Positions 11,471-23,798 of a DNA stretch of 64,000 nt are shown here, in pieces. Source of the stretch: Zarea fungicola (lineage: Eukaryota > Ascomycota > Sordariomycetes > Hypocreales > Cordycipitaceae); contig FWCC01000079.1 in NCBI GenBank assembly GCA_900169235.1, forward strand, positions 186,001-250,000. The letters are read 5' to 3'. A program made the position numbers and the translations under genes. Numbering within the stretch: the stretch's first letter is position 1; every line of letters begins with the position of its first letter. The notes beneath the pieces were generated by a model. It saw nothing but the letters and a program-made list of their open reading frames with translations, was not told where the DNA came from and searched no databases.

Positions 11471-12966
11471 CTAATAGGTGCTGCTGTCAGCCGCCTCGAC
11501 GTCTTCGAGTCTCTCGGGTTCGTCGTAGCTATGATATTCCTCCTCTGCGTCTTGTTCCTCGTCTTCACTGTGTCCAACATCTTGTCCCAGAATAACGTCC
11601 TCGCTGCCCTGCCATTGCGGCGGCGGCGCTGGGAGTGATGCCTCATCTTCGTCGGCCCAACCGTAGTCCTCATCCTCGCTATCTGGTACTTCGAGTTCAG
11701 TCTGGCTGATTTTGCGTTTTTGCTGCGCTGCTGCCGCCATCTCCATCGGATGACTCGCTTCGTATTCGACATCTCGCACACCCGTCTTCACAAGACGCCA
11801 GCACGTTAGATTAGCATTTGCAAAAGATCTCGTGGCGTAGCGTCGCTCAACCCACCGGCTCAACTGTAAACGCAGCGGCACTGTCAACTACATCCAGCAT
11901 CATGCGGCCGTCAACCTTTTGTGCGCCGGCCAGAAACACACTGTACGGCTTCCTATCTTCCCAGGACCAGTTTCTGAATAATGCTATTCGCGTAGCTATG
12001 CCGTGTTCCCAGACTGTTGCGTTGACAGCCGGGACCAAGGCGGCACCATGCTCAGACTGCATCTTGGTCGCACATTGCGATATGATGACTACCGCGCAAT
12101 TTCGAGTGGCAGCCAGTTTATTTAATAGAGATATTATTGTTTGTAGGGCCTGCATGCGCTTCGCTGTCGGATCTGGTCCTAGGTTCTTGGTTAGTCCGGC
12201 CAGCATTCTCCGTTTTCTGATGGGTGTACCTGTATGTTGTTTGGCGTTGGATTTCACACGATGCGATCGTGGCAGCGCCGCATTCACCAAAGAAGAAACG
12301 CTGTTGATGACGACTAGTACTGCTCCTGATGGAATAGCGGTGCTCGACGGCCTCGAAAATAGGGCTAAGAAGTGTGGGAGTGTATAGCAAGAGTAGTGGA
12401 CAAATGCGTCTCCGCCAGAATTCGGCTCCATAGCTACATCCTCAGTAGCATCTTCCTTGCTGTTCAATCGAATATTGTCCAAAGCGGATGAGAATCTTGA
12501 AATTGGCGTCTTTTGGAAGCAATCTGCAGATCATGTTTAGCATAAAAGTTAAGTTACCCAAACACTGGCGAAACAAATATACGGACCTACCCAGACCACC
12601 CCACTACCGCGGTTCATGGCATTTGCTGCCAGCTGAGTTCTTTGAATGAACTTAGTATTATAAACTGTCAAGTATTCCGCTGTAAGCTTTCTCTTCGTAC
12701 CCCAGGGCTGTTCTTCCGCTGCCGGGCGGACCCCATATCTCCGTGACCTGTCCTTTTCTGACGCCACCGGGCTGCAGCTTTCCACTGCCATATATCTGGG
12801 GTTTCATTGTAGTAGGCTCTAATAGCCTATCCAGAGCCTTAATACCCGTCGATATACAGTTTGAAGCGTCATTTTGCAAACCCTCTAGTGCTTGAGATGC
12901 TGTTACTGTTGGGAGACGATCTGGTGTTTTCATTAGCGACACATTTTTATATGATTTCAAGCCCAT
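11471..12966 (-). CDS. RAD51 paralogue (RAD55/Rhp55-like), DNA recombination and repair
   Basis: RecA/RAD51-fold protein expected to work as a mediator in homologous recombination. Four exons on the minus strand, 12966-12701, 12639-12587, 12523-11856 and 11785-11471, give 433 residues. ISTGIKALDRLL and GGVRKGQVTEIWGPPGSGRT (67-86) form the front of the ATPase core, followed across introns by ALGTQLAANAMNRGSGVVWV and the DCFQ motif. Walker B-like strands are AVLVVINSVSSLVN and CAVVIISQCATKMQ, and HGIATRIALFRNW is typical of paralogues of this group. The C-terminal exon is very acidic (DSEDEDYGWADEDE) and probably disordered. The P-loop reads GPPGSGRT, with Arg in place of the usual Lys. Exon 2 is only 53 nt. 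Which paralogue it is (RAD55 versus RAD57 or XRCC2-like) is inferred from the general pattern. Confidence 0.8.
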
Positions 12967-14137
12967 GATTCGCACGTGTATTTGATATATCAAAACTGGC
13001 TATATCCTTGCCGTGTATTGATTGGTAGTCCATTACTTTGAGGCATAGTCCCGAAGTATTAAGCGGTCTGCTCGAAGCAGCGTGAGAGCCAGAAGTGCAC
13101 CATCACGAACTTGTCACGTCGGTCACGTGACCGTTACTCATCAAACTATCCGAATGCATTCAAGTATACTTTGAAGAATAATAGCAATTTTCGTTCAGGT
13201 CGGTGACTAACTTTACTCGCTTCTAACCAATATCCCATCCACATGCTGGCTCCTTCTTGTGGGCTACATTGAGCTGGCCGTGAGCAAAATATGTCTGCCA
13301 GGTACATTGTGGAGACGCCAGAAATCACAACACCAATTTGGCAGTAACGGGTCGGGAAGATTCTCGGGTTCCATGGGCGTAAAAACCTGTTGGAATGCTC
13401 TTTTGTCAGAGTTTGACTTCCCCGCAGACCCGTTCCATTCTAGTGTAGATCTCAACCTGCAAAATGCTCATTCTTCGTCCAAAAAGACGAGTTGAACTCT
13501 AATCTAGCGAATTATGTGTGGGGGAGGCGAGACTAGCGAAGGCCAGACTGAGGCAAGTCGTAATAGGCAAAAGATCATGGGGCAAAGAAAACTAAAAACT
13601 TAAACAAAATAAGCCGGTTCGCGCAGAAGTTCAAGTCGTATGTAGCATGCCGCTGGTGCATGATCATCGTGAGGGACAAGCGGTATCTGTGCTCGGCGTT
13701 TGCAAAAAAAAAAAAAGTATATATTAAATGAACAAGTCAGTCTTGTTTAGATTACGCGTGACAGCTTTGACTGCGATATCGGTCCAGAGGAGAATGCATC
13801 ACGAGGTACGTATGTATATTACTACAGAGCGCAATGATTGCTAATGATCATTCAGCTTAAGACGTCTCAGTTTAATCATCTGGGGATAACAAATGGTGGC
13901 TTGCTTAGAGACTTTTTTGCCAATCATCCGCAAACAGAAATGGCGTTATCTCAAAGGCACTTTGCATCCCTCTGGAGAAACAATGTCCGTCAATCCTGTT
14001 TTATTATTACCCCGCGTTTGTCATTCGTCGTTCCTTTCCCTTCCTTATCGTGGTCCTATCCGTAATTTCCGCGCCAATAAGCAGTGCGGGGTGGTCGTGC
14101 GCCAATCTCTCTCTCTTACTCTTCTTGCGTTTCTCCT
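12967..14137. other. Intergenic, no gene seen
   Basis: The upstream region of the RAD51 paralogue and downstream region of the VOC protein. Short frames on both strands have no domain features. An A12 run lies near 13705. Confidence 0.5.
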
Positions 14138-14545
14138 TCAAGCTGCGGGGTTTGACATATTGGCTAGCACGATCCGATAACCATCCGGATCTTCAAAGGT
14201 CTTGCCCTTTTGGTCCCAGTAGGGGTTGAAGCTAGCCACGGTCGCGAAACCGTGTGAATTCATACGAGCAACTGCCGCCGCATATTCTGCGTTGTCTGGG
14301 AGGTAAAAGACCAGGAGATTATCGGCGGTGGGCGCACGGCCGACGGTGTGGCCCGTTTTGGTGGTGAACTCGAGGTGGTAGGCGGCGCCCTTGAGACCCA
14401 GCATGACGCCGTCAAAGCCGTCATGCTGCCCGAAGCGGAAGAGGACCTCGAACCCCAGACCATCTCGGTAAAAAGGAATGATTGCGTCAATATCGTCGGT
14501 AGGCCGCGCGACCCGTAAATGGGCGTCGTGTAGTGTCGTGGCCAT
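14138..14545 (-). CDS. VOC-superfamily (glyoxalase/dioxygenase fold) protein
   Basis: A small protein of 135 residues covering one vicinal-oxygen-chelate module. The first strand HDAHLRVARP carries H9, LGFEVLFRFG follows the first helix, AAYHLEFT carries H57 and E59 at the usual metal-ligand positions, and the module closes with FEDPDGYRIVLAN. Such single modules dimerise to form glyoxalase-, bleomycin-resistance- or dioxygenase-like active sites, so the reaction cannot be named from sequence alone. I chose the ATG at 14545 because the fold begins there. An in-frame ATG at 14689 would add 48 residues rich in Lys/Arg (starting MRSKKSLKRK), which could be a targeting extension. It has no introns. 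Confidence 0.8.
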   Translation of the reverse strand: MATTLHDAHLRVARPTDDIDAIIPFYRDGLGFEVLFRFGQHDGFDGVMLGLKGAAYHLEFTTKTGHTVGRAPTADNLLVFYLPDNAEYAAAVARMNSHGFATVASFNPYWDQKGKTFEDPDGYRIVLANMSNPAA

Positions 14546-17500
14546 GCTCTTCGTTGCAGTGTGTACCGGTAGGTCGACTTGTCGGGGAGGGAACTTATCT
14601 GGATGCCTGAAAAGCTTGGCAGCCACTCTTTCTACTCCAAGGCGTTTTGTGATGAGAGATTTACGTTTAAGAGACTTTTTACTTCGCATTTGGCTTGAGA
14701 CGTCATCCTATTTATGAGGCAGCTCAAGGTGATGACTATCCCGTTTGCGCCGACCAAAGGCCAGGGACGCAGCATTAAAGACCACCGATTATGGGTCCGA
14801 ATTGGCACTGTGCCGGAAGCACGGCGAGTGTCGGCGCCGAGTTGCGAGGTACGATGCAGTATCTCCGACTTGTAGGCGGCGGTCGCTGTTTTTTTAAAGG
14901 ATCTCGAAAGGCCTAGAAGTTTGCGAAATTTAGGACGCTCAACCGAAGCGATAAAAACCTTACGCAATGTCTTGTGTCGCTATCCTTTCTGACAGATACG
15001 AAATCGTATTTTCTAGGAGCACTCGTCTCATCATCCCAAGCCATTATTAAGCAGGCGCGAGAAGGCGCATTTCAAACGAGCTGACTATCAGTATACACTA
15101 ACATGCTGGCTATTACTAGAATGCTCCGTGTTTTTTGTTACAAGTTAGATGGGCCATGAAGATTTGGACGCAGGGTCAGTATAAGCAATTTGGTACAGCT
15201 AGCCACAGACATGTTGCTTGAGTATTTGGAACTGCGCAGCAGTACGTCAAAGGTTGAGCTACCCCAGATTTACAGCCACTGTCATCATGGCCGGCGATGT
15301 CACCATCAAGACAACCCCATCGACTTGCAATTTAGGCACACTTTACTTGTTTGATTACCACGGCCCGCCTGACAATTTTGTACGGAGTCGCAAGATACAC
15401 TTGACACAAGATTTAATGTTTAACCACACACCCATTACTGAGCGGTCTGGGATGGTACTGGTAAGTGGCTTTTTTTTTCTAACCCGAGAATTGCCCCGCT
15501 GAGTAACTTTTCCACCAAGTATGCCCACCTCCGCACGAGTAATGACTTCGCAGCTTGAGTGCTGTGAGCATACACCGTGTCTATTAGGGTCGCGAAAGCC
15601 GCCGAGAAAAAACACTCACTATTTAATATGGAGTCGTGAGGTGACATTTGATACAAGGAACAGTAAAGAACATTTTGTTTGACTAGGCAGGCAAGCAGGG
15701 TACAAAAGATACATTTACTTATGCCGGGCTAAGCTTGTTGTTAACAATGCTTGCATTTGGGGGCCAGATTGTGCAGGTTTATTGGCTGACTCACGGGATA
15801 TCATTGGGCCAATCTTCTCACCTCATTTAGTAGGTGGTAACTGTGATGGGGGCATCGCAATTTCATGAGATGGGGGCGACAGTGAGGTTACATTGCAGGA
15901 CAACAATTTGTAGATTTTTTTTCCCTTCCCCAGTTTAAATTGATAAAGTTGGGATCAATAACTACTTGAAAACTGATAGAAGGCTCTACATGATTGTACG
16001 CCGCAATGTCATGGTGTATTGGAATTCGTCATCATTGTAGCATCATAGCGAACTGGCACCTAGTAGATTTGCGCTTTGCATAGATACGTGGCAAGGATGT
16101 TCTTCCGACCTGATCTGCCCCTGTGTCGGAGCGGAGCTTGAGGGTTAGGTTGAGGCATTTCGAAGGGGTCCATGACCCTGTCAAAGACCCCATCGTGAAG
16201 TTTTCCTCTTCTGCTAACCCCTTCAAAGAGGGGCGTCTGATAGAGATTGCGGGTGATCTAGGACTTTTTTTTTTTTTAGATGGGGAGGTCTTTCGTCATT
16301 CCAAAAAAATTCTCTACAGTGGATATTACAGAGTGTCAGCCCACCACGCCCACCCAACTAGTGCTACATATGTTAGTATCCGGTCTCCGTGCCCTGTTTC
16401 GTTATTAAACCACGCCAAGCTGGCTCGTAGGACATCTCCCGGGAGAGTAGAGTTGCTTCTGTGGTTGACAGACGGAGAAAAGCATGACTAGTTTGCTTGA
16501 AGAACAGGGTACGGCGTCTTGAAATTGCTGTGTTGTACACGGGCCTCGGAGATTTAATGGACTGATGAACGGGAGCCTTTCACCCTAAATTTTAGAAACC
16601 TTATCAGTAATACCAGAATAAAAGAGGTGAGCGACACGGATAGACGGGCCGTGAATTATGAGTGGTGCAACGCCAATTTCTGTAGGGCTCTGGTCAAAGT
16701 AGCAAAGTACAGAATACAGTAAGTTTTAAACCTGACTTGAAGGTGACGAATAATATGACGGATCCTTCTACCGGCCCTCACCGGCTCTCACTGGATATCG
16801 CTACGCGTTTGATGGAGGGTCTTTGCAGGCAACTGTGGGAGTAACTGGGAGAGGAAGTTAGACGAACAGCCGGGTAGCGTCGAACATTCAGGCATCGCAC
16901 GGTACATGGTAGATAGAGGCTGTCAGTACCTCGGAGAGACTGCAGATTGCAGCCCACTTGAACCCGCCTGTAGTAGGATCCCCAACGCCTCAGGCCCTGC
17001 GAGAGAGAGACCGTGTATGGGGCTTGCACTCGGCGTAATTAGGAGCCAGTCCGCTCCCTGGTAAGGTAGCCTAGGAACTATAGGTACTGGTAGGGACATA
17101 GTTCCGAACTGAACAACCCGCTGAAGAATGTTTCAGCGAGCCGGGGTTCGATGAGTTGTAAACTGTTTTAAATAAATAAATAAATTGAAAAAAAAACACT
17201 TTCCTCGGCAGGGGAAGAACCAGATGCAGAATCAAAGAAAAAATCCAGCTTTACAGCAACAAAAAACGGGAGAAACATGTAGCCGTATGTACGTCGGGAA
17301 CCGAGAAACCGCGACGACTACCGTAGAGGAGTGCCAAAGAGAAAATGTGCCAATAGCAGCAAAGGATAAAACCACGAAGAAATATCCTAGTTCAATGCAC
17401 AACGTCCTGCTTGGATCAATAGTGGCAAGCAGCACAATAAAAAGAACGCGTCACGACGTCGTGCAACAACCGCTTCAATGCCGAGGCGAGGCTATCGGTT

Positions 17501-18691
17501 AAACAACAATAGGGTTGCACAACTACAAGGCTATGCGGGCCGTGTTTTCCATTGAGCATCTTCCTTTTTTTCCTCGACATTTCTGCTCGTCATTTTAACC
17601 TTTGTGTTTTCAGTATCCTAGCACCGATCGAGCCTCTGCGTCTCCGCCAATACAATAGCAGGGCAAACAGCAGGGCACATCTATTTTAGTGGAGGCTACT
17701 GGTAATCCATCCGTTCCGTGGCGGGCGTGCTGCAGCGCCTTCTCCCCGTAGCAGGGCCGCTGCCCGACTCTGAATTACCCAGAGGTGCACGTGGGTAGGT
17801 AGTTTCCTCACCTGTTATCGGGCACAAGCCGCCGCCCCCAATCTGAAGGAGACTGAAGATTGTTCCAGGTGGTGCCTGGGCTCGCCTGTTTTGGTTACAA
17901 TTTGCACGCCCGTTTGGGTTGCTTCCAAGTCGGCCTTGCATGTGTAAAATTAATCCATCCACTGTGGCACTATTTATTGCCGCCTTCCCCTGGGAAATAC
18001 GGGGGGCAGGTAAGGGGACTGGGAACTTTTGCGGCCAGCTTTACGTATCGCAAATTCGATATCGACGCCCATCAAAGACGCCATGCAGGATTGTATTCCG
18101 TAATCATGACAAGATTGAATGCTCGCTAGCAATCAATATCTAGACACATGGCAGTACATTACTACAGTAGCAGTATATCGGTATCCTCCCACAGCCCTGA
18201 GCGGGAGAGAGCCAAAAACTCATGGCAAAGACAATGAACACGAGAGCCCTCCTAAAACTTACAGTTACCAAGTAACTAGTCAGTCGTTGCCCGTTGGCTC
18301 TTGGCATGTGAGGCGCACTATCTCCAGGCATGTTCCAGAAAACAGAGTTTTCACCCCAGTCTGACTCTACCCACACCAGAATTTCTAGTTAATGGCAGCT
18401 CGGGGCGATGGATGGGTGGACCGTATTGTAGGACTTGCCATTGCTGGAAAACACCGATGACCAAAGTGCATTGGCGGCTTGCGAATGCGAATGGCTCAAT
18501 TGCCTCTACTGCTACAGTAATGATGACATGATCGCGCCATTGACAGGTGGTGAAGAGACAGCAGTCGTCATCCCACGACCGCAGTCAAATTGGGTGACCA
18601 AAAAAAACCTCCAAGAAAGCTTGGCGTACCTTGGCGACTTGCTGCTATCAGGAACAAGTTGAGGCACAAGTCGTCGTACATCCAAGACAAT

Positions 18692-18748
18692 TGTAGTATG
18701 TAGGCATGATCAATGTGCCTCACCCCCCATATGTAGTATGTAGGGGTG
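18692..18748. repeat. Direct repeat TGTAGTATGTAGG with an overlapping inverted repeat
   Basis: The 13-mer TGTAGTATGTAGG occurs at 18692-18704 and again at 18732-18744, 40 bp apart. The second copy sits inside the imperfect hairpin CACCCC...GGGGTG (18721-18748), and GGCA...TGCC lies between the copies. The function is unknown. Confidence 0.7.
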
Positions 18749-19615
18749 TTTGTTGGGGCCTTTTTTTTTTTGGTCTGCTGCACAGGCCCCATCCTGCGAT
18801 GTATTTCCCCATGGGTAAAAAGATAAACGGATAGATACGTGATGGCGGGCGGGCGGGCTCTGGTGGTGAGCAATGCGTACTGGCTTGATAACAATCCTCT
18901 TACGTTGGAATCATTGCCTCTCCCCCTCCGGGTCGCTGTGCCGCATTTTTCCCCCAGACGTCGATCCCCGGCGCCGGCACGATTGATGTGCAGCCGGTTA
19001 TATTTGGCGGAGGAAGGTATACCGAGCATGGCCGGCCGAGCCAACACACACGTAGAAGTACCATGGGCGAGAGAACAGCGGGAGAGAGAGAGGCTAGTAG
19101 GTTCGAATCGAGCCATTTGGCTGCAGCCGAGGATCCCCATCTGGGGAAGAATGACTGTTTAGGAAGGCGGTTCTCGCAAAGGTGAAAGGCGGGGTGGAAT
19201 GGCGTTTTCTGTTGATAAGGAAAATGCCATGAAAATAAAAGAGGTGGAGGTTCACATGTAATTGAGCCGCAAGTAAGATTGCTTTGCGGAGTAACCTATC
19301 GCATATTTAGCCGAAAGTCTTACAGCAAGCATGTCCCTAATAATATTTTGTTGACAACAGATTATTAACTAGGTAAAGGACATGTTGGAATAGGCAGATT
19401 TTCTAGCAGGGCACCCTGGAGGGTCCTATGGTTCGATATGCAGGGTCAATGTTGCATTGCTAGGGCTGCGCGGGGCGTGTTCGCCGCTTTCGACTGAGTA
19501 TTACTTTGTAATAAGCTGCTGGCCTTCTTTGAATCCTATTGTGGCCAGTCTAATCCTTTGGGCACAGACTTGTGCCAATTATGTCTTATTCCTCCCTTAT
19601 TGGGCATCTCTTCTC

Positions 19616-19634
19616 TTTTTTTTTTTTTTTTTTT
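19616..19634 (+). repeat. T19 homopolymer
   Basis: Nineteen consecutive T in the gene-poor stretch upstream of CRE1. Confidence 0.85.
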
Positions 19635-22600
19635 AAATGCCACAGTCAGAGTGCTACGTGTACTGGCGCCTTACTTCAGCCGCCAATCAGCTTGACTGAC
19701 ATGCTCCTCCTTCTGGTTGCAGGGGGCGATGGGGATCTTGAGTGTTTTTTTTTGGTCCCGAAGTTCCCCGCCCACTCAGAAAGAAGTGTCGGTTTCGGGC
19801 GACCAGACCAGGGGGTGGCAGTAGTCTTGTAGTAGATCTTAGATCTTGCGCCGCCCCCGCCGGAAATGCCTAATGAGGCTAGAAACGGCACATCCCCAGT
19901 GGAAAAATCTTTTCCTCTTCAAATTCAACGCCCCCCCCTCTCTTCCTCCCTCTCGGCGAGCTGCGGTGAGTGAGAGCGAGCTCGGCGATTTAGGCTTGGT
20001 GCTTGTCCACACCGCGGGATCGCACATCACCATGGCCGTCGTTTGGCATGTGAGCAGATAGCTGCAACTGCAGCTTTGGATGGAAAAAAGTTCAGCTCCT
20101 TCCCTTGGAGGCCCCCTTTACCGACAGGAAGAAGGGAAAATGGGAGAGGGATGCATCCATGCCAGAGACTGAATGATTAAAAGGCTATGGGCTGCGTCAG
20201 ACAAACGCCATGTGCCACTACAGCTCCCCTCCCCGCTTGCTGTGTCTCTGGCTATTTACCAAGCAAAAGAAACCAAGAAAAAAACGAGCTATTCACCCTT
20301 ATCAGAGAATTTAAACTCCCACAGGTGGCGCTGGCGAGGTATGTGTTTGGATTTTGCGCGCGCTGGAGTATCTGGGGACCCCGGACTGCCAGGCAAAGAC
20401 ATCTCAATTCGAGGGTGGCGGGGTGGGAAAAGGGAAAAGGATTCATTAGCCAGCTGTGGGCAGCTGTATCCGATGCCCAGTGCTGCAAGCATCAAGAGAT
20501 CAAACGTCCAAACGAGCTGAAATTTTTTCTTGTGACGCGAGAGAAAAGCGGCGAGCGGCTGGCCCCGCGGCGCATTGTGGCTTTTGTGTTGGGTCTCGAT
20601 AGAAGCACGCATTGTGTCGGTCTGCAACTTGCGGCGATGATTTTGAAAGTCCAAAAAAAATTTTGCTACTGAAGACATTCTGTCACGCAACACAGCTTGT
20701 TCAAGCCAAGCCAGCATGCAGGTTTCCATATCCGTCTCACTCTCTCCCGTTTTACCCTTGTTAATATTGAATCTTCCCTGCTGCTGCAGCCAGCCATGAC
20801 TTGCTGTGGCCATGAAAGCAAAGCCAGCGGAGTGTGTTGCACCCAGCTTGAGGCCCAGCTATTTGTGACATACTGCAATGTGCGGATAGAGCCCGATTGG
20901 CTACAGTATCGAGGTTTAGATGACACACCTCCCATCCATCTTCCTCAACAGCCGAGACATTGGGCACTTTAGTATGAGCCCAGCTGGAAAAAGGGACACA
21001 GGGCCACGAATACAACGGTTAAACTTTGTTTTGTTGCCGAGACTGCTTTGCAGAGAGAGCAAAAGTAAAATAAATGGCGATGCAACGATACGGTAATCTA
21101 GACGCCACTGTGAGCTATCAATGCAACCAAAAAAGGTGATGGCGTGATTGTGAGAACGCCGCCTCACTTAGTCACATTTGTGTATTGAATACAGAGTAGA
21201 GAAGCGCGCTCTCCCTTTGCCATATTTCAACTTGCAAGAGACGTCGGAATAAATGCCGGTCAAGCTGTCCTAATCGCTGATCCGATATTTCCCATCCTGG
21301 TTTTTTTCTTACTCTCTCATCAATCACACACACTCGCACTAGAAATCTCATCTCATTTGCGGGCTAGCCGGGCTGTTTTACCGGGAGGCCCACATAACTC
21401 GCAACAGGGCCCGTACACGGTAAAAGGAAATGATAGAAGGACGAGACGGTAAAGAAAGAAAAGAAAAGGCTGCAGATTGTTTACCCCAAAAATTAAGACT
21501 GGCGAAATGTATGCTTGTACGTCAATGGGATTCTTCCCGCTTGTGGGGGGGTCTTTTCTTTTTTTGTTGCTTTCGCACAGAAAATCCTGAATATGGTGCA
21601 TCTCGATTTGTTTGGAGGGGGCAGCCGCTGTCAGACCAGGTTAGTGCACTGAGTGCGGAGCAAGGTACCCTCTATGCCGAAGTGATGCTCAGTAGTACCA
21701 GTAGGGAGCCAGACGGGGGGTAACAAAAAGAACGAAGTACGGAGGATATGAGTTACTGTATCTTTGTAATAAAAATCTACCTTGAACCCAATCTTCTCCC
21801 ATCCCAAGAAGTAAGAGAAATACAATGCCGCTAACAGCTCCCTCGTTGTTCAACTGTTTCTATTTTTACTGACACGAGCTTCCGTCATACCAAAGGTCCC
21901 CCGTCGTAAATGTACCCGGTATGTATGTCGTAGCGACTGGGCTGGTCTTATTACGAGACACTAGCTCTCTGCTTTGCGTTCCCATCCAAGCTCAGAGATG
22001 CAAATCGCTGCGCACATCACTCTTCAACTCTCCCCACAGATAGTTGGCCTGCCGGAACCGACTGAAATGACAGACCTTCCTCCGAATATGCTTGTAACTC
22101 ATCAAATATCGAGACCCCCGCACTCCCCCAACCCGAATCCGTGGATAGTGCTGAACAAGGTCCAGGTACAGATAGTGAGAGTGCCTCTGTCTAGGGAAAA
22201 TCAAAATGAAATTCACAACCGAGGCGCGTTCTCATATCCATTTACTCGGCCTCGTGTAACGTCAACCATGGCACTAGACTATGCCCTAGTTAGTGAGGCT
22301 TAGATTAGGACATCCACTGGCATAACCCTGGACAGTTGCTTGCTCATCTCAGCAGTAGTTGCGGATACAGGGTAACAGTTTAAAATGAATTGGACCGAGC
22401 CGACACAGACCAGATCACGGATTGTAAAATGCACCAGTAGAATCCACAGAATGCCAGAAGGGCCTGTTAGTGATGGAGCATGCCCGTTGGCGGTGGCCGA
22501 GCTCCGGCCCGCCCCCCTGCATTTACTTGCTGGTCCGCCCCTTGTCAGAACGTCGTTTGCACGAGGCAACGAGATGAGGACACGGGGTAGGACGATGGCG

Positions 22601-23540
22601 GTTTTGTACGCTTGATGTAACAAGATAGGAGCTATTGTTGGGGTTTCCCATTGTGGGTTGGAGAATATTTTACAGGAACAAGAGGCTGGTTGGTTGCAGA
22701 TGTTGAATAGCGATGCACATTAATAAGGGCCCGTAGCGATTTCTATTCGTAGGAGGGTATACTTGGACGGCTACTCCATACTTGTCAAGGCTTTGCTGCC
22801 TTGATGTCTTACCATGCACGCAAGTGCCTATTTGTCACATTCACAGAAATATATTAACAAAAAAAATATGGAACGAAACTACGGATGCCTTTCCCCATGG
22901 GCTCGGCAATCCCCTGCCAAAAGGGCAAAAAGACCCGAAACCCCCAGATCACAGCAGAAACAATGGCGTCGTCTCCTTTTCGGCTCCTTGATTGTAGTGC
23001 GCCCAGCCCGCCATCTGCAATGTCGCAACCATCCCCCCTGCCAAAAAGGAATTGATATGTGCCAATAGAGTTGCCTGAATCAGTACGTATGTACAATAGG
23101 TACGGTTAGTACCGATGGAGAAGGTAGCCATTATGGCACCCCGGTCCGTGGCCTAAAGCAGGAATGGGGGCCAATCAGCTCAGCACGACAATGGTCGGCC
23201 AAACTGCAATGCCCCTGCCTGCCTTTTCCTGGGAAACTGGCTAGGCAAGCCAAATATCAGTCCGATGGGAGAGGAGGTAGAAGGGACATTTTCGCCCAGT
23301 GTAGTGGAGCTTGGCCTCGCAAAATCTCACCTGAGAAACCCTCTTGCCTCATCCATACCCTGACCTGACAGCCCGCCGTAATGCCGAAGGAGACAGTGCA
23401 TAGTAACGGGACTTGGTGGGGGATTGGGGGAGGATTGGGGGCGTGTAAAAGACGTCTTCTGTTTGCGCGTTGCCTATTTTTTTTTTTTTTGGCACTGGGC
23501 GCTGGCGTAGGCCTAGGGGGCGCTGGCGCAATCAGGTCTC

Positions 23541-23798
23541 CCCCGCTCAACCATTCAGAGGCTTTCCCCAGGGCAGCCAGTTGCCAGGCCAGGCTGTGCA
23601 GGTGTGTGGTAGCACACTGGGGTGACAGGCGTGCGCCTCCCCAGCTGGCTTTCTCCCCCAGAACCTGTCTCGGACAAGTGGTACCTGCTAGCCTCGCCGC
23701 CCCAAGCCTTCCTCCCAAACTCCAGAAGTACCATCCACGAATGCCGCAGTAGTGCCGCCCCGGTTTTTGGGTTTGTACCGGTGCGAGTATGACTGGGG
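23541..23798. promoter_or_regulatory. Cluster of SYGGRG (CreA/CRE1-type) sites upstream of CRE1
   Basis: Seven matches to the CreA/CRE1 consensus 5'-SYGGRG-3' lie within 258 bp, about 550-800 bp before the CRE1 start codon: minus strand at 23541-23546 (GCGGGG), 23566-23571, 23639-23644, 23656-23661 (all CTGGGG) and 23720-23725 (CTGGAG); plus strand at 23617-23622 and 23793-23798 (CTGGGG). About one match per 256 bp is expected in random sequence when both strands are counted, so this is dense, although the local GC richness inflates the chance rate. Autoregulation of CreA/CRE1 is known in fungi; occupancy of these particular sites is inferred. Confidence 0.55.

Noticed and set aside
12585..12590. 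GTAGGT as the donor of intron 2 in the RAD51 paralogue
   Set aside because: It leaves the wrong phase for the next exon; GTCCGT four bases later restores the frame and the WVDCFQ junction.
19080..19120. Box-B-like GGTTCGAATC suggesting a tRNA
   Set aside because: No acceptor, D or anticodon stems can be formed around it.
18568..19140. 190-codon minus-strand frame upstream of CRE1
   Set aside because: Crosses homopolymer and repeat sequence, has no domain or codon bias, and includes a lysine run from a poly-T tract.
20289..20813. 174-codon minus-strand frame as a gene in the desert
   Set aside because: No motif, no splice context, overlapped by equally long frames on the other strand; consistent with chance.
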